Assembly (NCBI RefSeq): GCF_002155695.1
Contig: NZ_MUYJ01000011.1
Coordinates: forward strand, 62,001-126,000
DNA: 64,000 nucleotides
From: Erythrobacter tepidarius
GTDB taxonomy: Bacteria > Pseudomonadota > Alphaproteobacteria > Sphingomonadales > Sphingomonadaceae
Reading direction: 5' to 3'
Both the position numbers and the translations under genes were made by a program. The stretch's first letter is position 1, and each line of letters starts with the position of its first letter. The notes beneath the pieces are model-generated. The model saw only the letters and a program-made list of their open reading frames with translations, had not been told where the DNA came from and searched no databases. Shown one piece after another: positions 57,943 to 64,000 of the stretch.

Positions 57943-59388
57943 ATGGCGGATATTGATTGCCACCCCGAAGCGCAGGACGATGCGCGAATCGTGATGCTGA
58001 TCGATGATGAGCCCGCACAGGGCCGGCTCATCTCGGCGATCGCCGCACGCGATGGCTGGCGCACCATCATCGCCCCCGACGGCGAAACCGCGATCGCCAT
58101 GCTCGGCACGCGCGAGGGGATGCAGCTGTCGGCAATCCTGCTCGATCAATGGGTGCCGGGCGATGATGCCTGCACGCTGATCGCCGAACTCAAGGCCCGC
58201 CGCCCGGCCCTGCCGATCCTGATGCTCACCACCAGCGCCTCACCCTTGCTGGCGGTGGAAGCGATGCGGGCAGGCGCGAGCGATTACCTCGTCAAGCCGG
58301 TCAGCCCCGAGCGGTTGATGGAAGCCCTGCGCAGCGCCACCACCCGCAAGACCCCGCGCGACGAGCTGGCCCCGCTCACCGAAAAGATGTCGGCCAGCCT
58401 CGATTTCGATGCGATGATCGGCACCGCGCCGCCGTTCCGGGCCGCGCTGGCGCAGGCGGCCAAGGCCGCCCGCGGCCAGGGCCATGTGCTGATCGAAGGC
58501 GAAAGCGGCACCGGCAAGGAAATGCTGATGCGTGCGATGCACGCCGCCTCCCCGCGCGCCAAGGGCCCGCTGCGGATCATCAACCTCGCCAGCATTCCGC
58601 CCGGCTCGATCGAATCGGTGCTGTTCGGCCATGAACCCGGTTCCGTTCCCGGCGCCTTCGACCGCCAGATCGGCGCGTTCCAGCATTGCGACGGCGGCAC
58701 GCTGATCCTCGACGAGATCGATCGGCTCACCCCGGTGGTCCAGCAACGCCTGGGCGAGGCGCTCGACAGCGGCATCATCCGCCCGGTCGGCGCGAGCTAT
58801 GGCTTTCGTGTCGATGTGCGCCTGCTGGTGACGAGCAATGTCGGGCTCGACGCGATGGTCGAAGCAGGCCAGTTCGACGCCGCGCTCGCCGCAAGGCTGG
58901 GGGCAACCCGCATCCGACTGCCCGCCCTGCGCGAGCGTACCGGTGACATCCCCGCGCTCACCCGCCACTTCCTCGCGCGCATCGGCGAACAGCCGGGGCT
59001 CAATCACCTGTCGATCTCGGAAAGCGCGCTGGCCTTGCTTGCCGCCTATGACTGGCCGGGCAATGTCCGCCAGCTGCAATCGGTGCTGTTCCGCGCGGCG
59101 GTCTATTGCGAGGGCAACACGCTCACCGCCGACAGCTTCCCGCAGCTGTCCGAAATGCTCGGCGAACAGCGCGCCAGCCGCGCGCTTGCCTCGCACGAAG
59201 GCGTGGGCATCATGCTCTATACCGAGGACGGCAACCTGCGTCCGCTCGAAGAGATCGAGGCCGATGTGATCCGCCTCGCCATCGGCCACTATCGCGGCCG
59301 CATGACCGAAGTGGCCCGCCGGCTGGGAATCGGGCGCTCGACGCTCTACCGCAAGCTCAGCGATCTCGGGATTGACAACGCGGCCTGA
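57943..59388 (+). CDS. NtrC-type response regulator with degenerate sigma-54 loop
   Basis: A 481-residue three-domain regulator. The receiver domain has IDDE acidic residues (21-23), phospho-acceptor Asp68 (LLDQWVPGDD) and Lys118 (YLVKP). The AAA+ domain has Walker A GESGTGKE (186-193) and GGTLILDEIDRL (Walker B), but the sigma-54-contacting GAFTGA loop reads GSVPGA (233-238). The C-terminal Fis-type HTH is EVARRLGIGRSTLYRKLSDLGI. The loss of GAFTGA suggests it does not activate sigma-54 promoters. ATG 57943 is chosen; the frame opens upstream to 57877. No sensor kinase gene adjoins. Confidence 0.88.
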   Translation: MADIDCHPEAQDDARIVMLIDDEPAQGRLISAIAARDGWRTIIAPDGETAIAMLGTREGMQLSAILLDQWVPGDDACTLIAELKARRPALPILMLTTSASPLLAVEAMRAGASDYLVKPVSPERLMEALRSATTRKTPRDELAPLTEKMSASLDFDAMIGTAPPFRAALAQAAKAARGQGHVLIEGESGTGKEMLMRAMHAASPRAKGPLRIINLASIPPGSIESVLFGHEPGSVPGAFDRQIGAFQHCDGGTLILDEIDRLTPVVQQRLGEALDSGIIRPVGASYGFRVDVRLLVTSNVGLDAMVEAGQFDAALAARLGATRIRLPALRERTGDIPALTRHFLARIGEQPGLNHLSISESALALLAAYDWPGNVRQLQSVLFRAAVYCEGNTLTADSFPQLSEMLGEQRASRALASHEGVGIMLYTEDGNLRPLEEIEADVIRLAIGHYRGRMTEVARRLGIGRSTLYRKLSDLGIDNAA

Positions 59389-59525
59389 TCTTCGGCAAGC
59401 GTACGCCACCGGGTCAGGAGTGGGTCAAGTGAACCAGCATCACCGCTAAGGCGGCCACCGCATCATCCGGGACACGGGGCCAAGCGCCCATCCCGCCGGT
59501 TCACTGCGATATCACGAGGTTCCCC

Positions 59526-60305
59526 ATGCCAAAACCGCAAGGCGCGTTTTGCGTCGTCACCGGCGGCGCGCGCGGCATCGGCCGCGCCATTTGCGCCGCT
59601 TTCATCACCGAGGGCGCACGCGTCCTGCTGACCGACATCGACGCCGAAGGCGGCGCCGCGAGCGCGGCCGAACTCGGTTGCGATTTCCTCAAACTCGACG
59701 TGCGCTCGCAAGCCGATTGGGAGGCGCTCGCCGCGCTCCACCCCCAGGCCGACGTCGTGGTCAACAATGCCGGGATCACCGGGTTCGAGCACGGGCACCC
59801 ACCCCACGATCCCGAACACGCCAGCCTGGCCGATTGGCGCGCGGTTCATGCGGTCAACACCGATGGCACCTTTCTCGGCTGCCGCTATGCGCTGCGGGCA
59901 ATGCGCCAGCGCCGCAGGGGTTCGATCATCAACATCTCCTCGCGCTCGGGATTGGTCGGCATTCCCGGCGCGGCGGCCTATGCCGCCTCCAAAGCCGCGA
60001 TCCGCAACCACACCAAGTCGGTTGCGCTCTATGCAGCTCAGCAAGGCTGGCAGGTGCGGTGCAATTCGGTCCACCCCGCCGCCGTGCTCACCCCGATGTG
60101 GGAGCCGATGCTGGGCAATGGGCGCGCGCGCGAGGCTACCATGGCCGCGCTGGTCGCCGACACCCCGCTCAAACGCTTCGGCACCCCGCAGGAAGTCGCG
60201 GCCCTGTGCGTCTATCTTGCCAGCGAGGAAAGCGCCTACATGACCGGAGCAGAGCTGACGCTTGACGGCGGACTGCTGGCGGGGAGCGCCGCATCGCCGG
60301 GCTAG
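59526..60305 (+). CDS. SDR family oxidoreductase
   Basis: A 259-residue classical SDR. Motifs are [17 protein letters not shown] (TGxxxGxG), LTDID with an Asp after strand 2 that favours NAD+, [18 protein letters not shown] (catalytic Ser) and YAASKAAI (Tyr/Lys), ending DGGLLAGS. Sequence resembles cyclohexanol/3-oxoacyl-type dehydrogenases. The start at 59526 follows CGAGGTTCC. It stands alone before the parS region. Confidence 0.9.
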   Translation: MPKPQGAFCVVTGGARGIGRAICAAFITEGARVLLTDIDAEGGAASAAELGCDFLKLDVRSQADWEALAALHPQADVVVNNAGITGFEHGHPPHDPEHASLADWRAVHAVNTDGTFLGCRYALRAMRQRRRGSIINISSRSGLVGIPGAAAYAASKAAIRNHTKSVALYAAQQGWQVRCNSVHPAAVLTPMWEPMLGNGRAREATMAALVADTPLKRFGTPQEVAALCVYLASEESAYMTGAELTLDGGLLAGSAASPG

Positions 60306-60529
60306 GTGCGTGGGTGATTGCCAGGGCCGCGCACATGGCAGCGTGGCCGATGCGCGATTGGCGCAAGACATGGACGGATCGTTGGCGGGTCTTGACCATG
60401 GGGCTGCCATTTCCCGGAGCGGCGCGGGCGGGCCTGCGCGTCAACGCCATCGGCCATGTTATGGTTTCGGACGGCGGCTTTACCCTCTTATTTTCAGGAG
60501 GTAATTTCCGCCAATCCAACACCGCCCGC

Positions 60530-60549
60530 AATGTTTCACGTGAAACATT
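60530..60549. promoter_or_regulatory. parS-like ParB binding site
   Basis: A perfect 20-bp palindrome whose core TGTTTCACGTGAAACA (60532-60547) equals the conserved bacterial parS consensus. It sits 9 bp beyond the stop codon of the phoD-like gene, in the 253-bp gap after the SDR gene. ParB binds such sites near the origin and organises chromosome segregation with ParA. Neither parA nor parB is in the window. No second copy was noticed here. Confidence 0.88.
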
Positions 60550-60558
60550 TCGGGAACA

Positions 60559-61737
60559 TCACCAGCCGAACACCTGCTCTGCAAGCGTTTCGCTGGTGCT
60601 GTCCTTGAGCGTCAGGGTGAGCTTTTTCGCCTTCCAGTCGATATCGACCAGCCCGTAATTCTCGACCGGGAAAAACTTCGTCACCCGTGCGGGATCGGGT
60701 TCGCGCGCCGTGCTGCGCTCGATGTCGCTGCCGAAGGCGAGATTGAGCGAGGAACTGGTCAGCTCCCAGATGGTCTCGCCCTTGTGCCGGGTCTGGTAGA
60801 TGCCCGCCGCGTGGCGATCGCCCGACAGCAGCACCAGCCCGCTCGCCTCGCGGCCCGCAAGTGCATCGAGCAGTCGGGTGCGTTCGGCCGGGAAGTTGGT
60901 CCAGCCTTCGAACTGGTGGGCCTGGGTGATGACCTGGGTCGAGGAAACCACGATGCGCAGGTCAGCCGGCTTGGCCAGCTCGGCCTCGAGCCACGCCCAT
61001 TGCTCGGCGCCGAGGATGGTCTTGGCCGGATTGTCATCGGGCACATAGCTGCCGAGCGGCGGGCGGTCCTTGGTCCATGCGGCACGCTTGAGGTCGGAGC
61101 GGAAGAAGCGCGTGTCGAGCAGGATCACCTGCACCCGCTTGCCTTCAGGGCCGGTGATGGTGCTCTCGTAGATCCCGTCGCGTCCGCGCACTTCGGGCGA
61201 GGAGCCCCAGAAGGTCTCGAACAGCGCCTCGCTCCAGCGCCGGAAGGGAAAGCTGGCGCCAGCATCGTTGAGGCCGAAATCGTGATCGTCCCAGGTCGCC
61301 AGCATCGGGAACTTCGCGCGAAAAGCAGCAAATTCCGGGTGCGAGGCCTGCAAGGCATAGGCGCTGCGCAGGCTCTCCAGCCCGGCATCGGCATCCCAGG
61401 CGCTGTCGCCATAGACATTGTCGCCGATCATCAGGAACAGCTGCGGGTTCTGGGCGGCGATCTGCGCCCACATATGCTGCGAGGCGTTCTGGTGGTTGCA
61501 GCTGCCGAAGGCGATACGGGTAAGCGTGGTCGCAGGCGCCAGCGCCGGGTTCGGCCCGGCCTCGGGCATCACCACCTGCTTGCGCAGCTCGGCATAATAG
61601 GGCGCGAGCAGCTGGTCGGGCGCGAGGCTGACGCGGACCGGGACATCCTCCCCCGCCGCATGATCGTCCGCCAGCAGCGGTGCGGCAGCCAGACCGGCGG
61701 CGGCAAGGAAGGTGACGGCAATCAGCGAGCGGCGCAT
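60559..61737 (-). CDS. PhoD-like alkaline phosphatase / metallophosphatase
   Basis: A 392-residue exported phosphatase. A signal peptide (LIAVTFLAAAGLAAAPLLA) is followed by the phosphatase core: RIAFGSCNHQ, LFLMIGDNVYGDS, ATWDDHDFGLNDAG, ILLDTRFFRSDLK and VLLSGDRHAAGIYQ, giving the metal-binding Asp/Asn/His set of the PhoD superfamily. It could hydrolyse phosphodiesters or monoesters in the periplasm. No PHO box was recognised upstream. Its stop lies next to the parS-like palindrome. Confidence 0.9.
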   Translation of the reverse strand: MRRSLIAVTFLAAAGLAAAPLLADDHAAGEDVPVRVSLAPDQLLAPYYAELRKQVVMPEAGPNPALAPATTLTRIAFGSCNHQNASQHMWAQIAAQNPQLFLMIGDNVYGDSAWDADAGLESLRSAYALQASHPEFAAFRAKFPMLATWDDHDFGLNDAGASFPFRRWSEALFETFWGSSPEVRGRDGIYESTITGPEGKRVQVILLDTRFFRSDLKRAAWTKDRPPLGSYVPDDNPAKTILGAEQWAWLEAELAKPADLRIVVSSTQVITQAHQFEGWTNFPAERTRLLDALAGREASGLVLLSGDRHAAGIYQTRHKGETIWELTSSSLNLAFGSDIERSTAREPDPARVTKFFPVENYGLVDIDWKAKKLTLTLKDSTSETLAEQVFGW

Positions 61738-61820
61738 GGGATACTCCTCAATGGAATCGCGGGGGGATCAGCCTTGTGGCCGTGCCCCATGACAGAACCG
61801 GGGCAGCGGGAAAACCCCGC

Positions 61821-62936
61821 CTAGAGCGGCGGGAGCTGGCTGAAATCGGTCAGTGCCGCATCCCTGAGGCCGCGCCAGACATTGCGGACCTGCACCGTTT
61901 CCGCAACATCATGGACACGCAGCAGGTGAACGCCCGCCTCCATCCCCTTCACCGCCAGCGCGATCGAGCCTGCCAGCCGCGCATCAGCGCTTTCCTCGCC
62001 CGAGAGCGCGCCGATCAAGCGCTTGCGGCTCACTCCGAGCAGGATCGGGCTGCCGAGTGCGTGGAACAGCGGCAGGGCATTGAGCAGCGCAAGGTTTTCC
62101 GAGAGCGACTTGCCGAAGCCGATGCCCGGATCGCAGATGATCCGCGCCTCGGCAATGCCGGCCGCAATCGCGCGCGCGCGCGCCAGCTTGAGGAAGTCGA
62201 ACACCTCGCACACCACATCGCGATAATGCCCGCCGGCGTGGAGATCCTCGCCCGCGCCGGGCGCGTGCATCAGCACCACCGGGCAGCCACTGGCGGCCAC
62301 CAGCGCGATGCTGCGCGGATCATAGCGCAAGGCGGAAACGTCATTGGCCATGTGCGCACCCGCCGCCAACGCCGCCTCGAGCACGCCCGCGCGGCGGGTA
62401 TCGACGCTGATCGCAGCGCCCATTCTTGCGCAATATTCGACCGCGGGAATGACCCGGCGGATTTCCTCGTCCTCGAAGGTTGCCGCAGCACCCGGCCGGG
62501 TGCTTTCCCCGCCGATATCGATGATCGCCGCCCCCGCTTCGAGCATCGCTGCCGCCGCATCGCGCCCGGCCTGCGGATCGATATTCTTGCCCCCGTCGGA
62601 AAAGCTGTCGGGCGTGACGTTGAGGATGCCCATCACCTGCGGCTGATCGAGCCGGATGGTGCGATTGCCGAGCTGGAGCGGCCCGTGGACTTTGCGCAGA
62701 TTGTCCCACTGCCGCGCCGCCTCGCGCGCCGCCAGATCGGGCAGGCGGGCAATGGCCTTCTCCATCCTGGCGGGCGTGGTGATGATCCGCTCGGCCACTT
62801 CGCCGGTCGCATCGCGCAGCACCAGCGCGAATTCGCGGGCATAGGCCATCGAGCCGCCGAGCCGCACCGCATCGCCATCCACGGCCTGCGGGCCGGAGAC
62901 GAGGGTGACGGGGAACAGATAGACGCTATCGCTCAC
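61821..62936 (-). CDS. folP: Dihydropteroate synthase
   Basis: A 371-residue DHPS, joining p-aminobenzoate to the pterin pyrophosphate in folate synthesis (the sulfonamide target). The TIM barrel starts near residue 95 with PQVMGILNVTPDSFSDGGKN, followed by GAAIIDIGGESTRPGA, ISVDTRRAGV, DPGIGFGKSLSEN and LLGVSRKRLIGAL. About 90 N-terminal residues precede it, a weakly conserved extension absent from the E. coli enzyme (282 residues) and common in sphingomonads. It lies 9 bp after ccrM on the same strand. Confidence 0.94.
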   Translation of the reverse strand: MSDSVYLFPVTLVSGPQAVDGDAVRLGGSMAYAREFALVLRDATGEVAERIITTPARMEKAIARLPDLAAREAARQWDNLRKVHGPLQLGNRTIRLDQPQVMGILNVTPDSFSDGGKNIDPQAGRDAAAAMLEAGAAIIDIGGESTRPGAAATFEDEEIRRVIPAVEYCARMGAAISVDTRRAGVLEAALAAGAHMANDVSALRYDPRSIALVAASGCPVVLMHAPGAGEDLHAGGHYRDVVCEVFDFLKLARARAIAAGIAEARIICDPGIGFGKSLSENLALLNALPLFHALGSPILLGVSRKRLIGALSGEESADARLAGSIALAVKGMEAGVHLLRVHDVAETVQVRNVWRGLRDAALTDFSQLPPL

Positions 62937-62945
62937 GGGCCGCGA

Positions 62946-64000
<1,055 letters not shown>

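Noticed and set aside
60314..60658. Plus-strand frame of 114 codons covering the parS region
   Set aside because: It overlaps the end of the PhoD-like gene by 100 bp and runs through the palindrome; no recognisable family. The AGGAGG at 60496-60501 is not followed by a useful start codon.

Overview
The window is gene-dense, GC-rich chromosomal DNA of an alphaproteobacterium, most likely order Sphingomonadales and probably Erythrobacteraceae. This placement is inferred from gene content and is not proven. The clues are a CcrM-type GANTC methyltransferase beside folP, a tiny aa3-type oxidase subunit IV gene in front of a three-part pnt operon, a short-form HisG, two large TonB-dependent receptors, an AMP-binding ligase next to a DUF938 gene, and a parS-like site. 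I saw no transposase, phage module, CRISPR array or rRNA. There is one tRNA gene, tRNA-Phe(GAA).

Layout, left half. 1-5.7 kb: the tail of a DUF2236 gene, a GST, an AAC(6')-like acetyltransferase, J-domain and BolA genes, a Nudix hydrolase, an SDR, an epoxide-hydrolase-like enzyme and a DUF2332 gene. 5.7-9.1 kb: hisG-hisD-nusB-thiL, the first three linked by ATGA overlaps. 9.2-14.5 kb: a K+-independent proton-pumping pyrophosphatase with a terminator, then an acetyltransferase/JmjC-like cupin pair and tesB. 14.5-20 kb: a universal stress protein and a carotenoid oxygenase diverging around an FNR/FixK-like box, a DUF885 peptidase and an OmpA-domain protein. 20-27 kb: a crystallin-like secreted protein, uvrC, a YhiN-type flavoprotein and a TonB receptor carrying an unusual duplicated insert. 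27.5-37 kb: infA-maf-RNase G-like-yacG, tRNA-Phe, purC, an M16 peptidase, a second TonB receptor, purS and purQ.

Layout, right half. 37-44.5 kb: a GGDEF/EAL protein, glmS, an isolated cpaF, a DMT transporter and an entericidin-type lipoprotein. 44.7-49.3 kb: minus-strand genes for a methyltransferase, acyl-CoA ligase, ABA4-like membrane protein, NAD(P)-binding protein and dGTPase. 49.3-49.7 kb: a non-coding stretch with a hairpin around ten consecutive G. 49.7-54.2 kb: an Asp/Glu racemase, then a beta-helix protein / diheme cytochrome / alpha-beta hydrolase operon of unknown function. 54.2-57.7 kb: two REP-like palindromes and the pnt operon, which carries a PH-domain gene inside it. 57.9-64 kb: an NtrC-like regulator with a degenerate sigma-54 loop, an SDR, a parS-like palindrome, a PhoD-like phosphatase, folP and ccrM (cut by the window edge).

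Most of the window is housekeeping: histidine, purine and folate synthesis, translation, repair, NADPH and proton energetics. The observations most worth following are the beta-helix/diheme-cytochrome operon, the TonB receptor with two Cys-bounded repeats of identical spacing, the parS site, the FNR-like box, the sigma-54-type regulator without a GAFTGA loop, and the PH-domain gene inside pnt. All start-site choices rest on reading frame, Shine-Dalgarno-like sequence and family length. No similarity search was possible.
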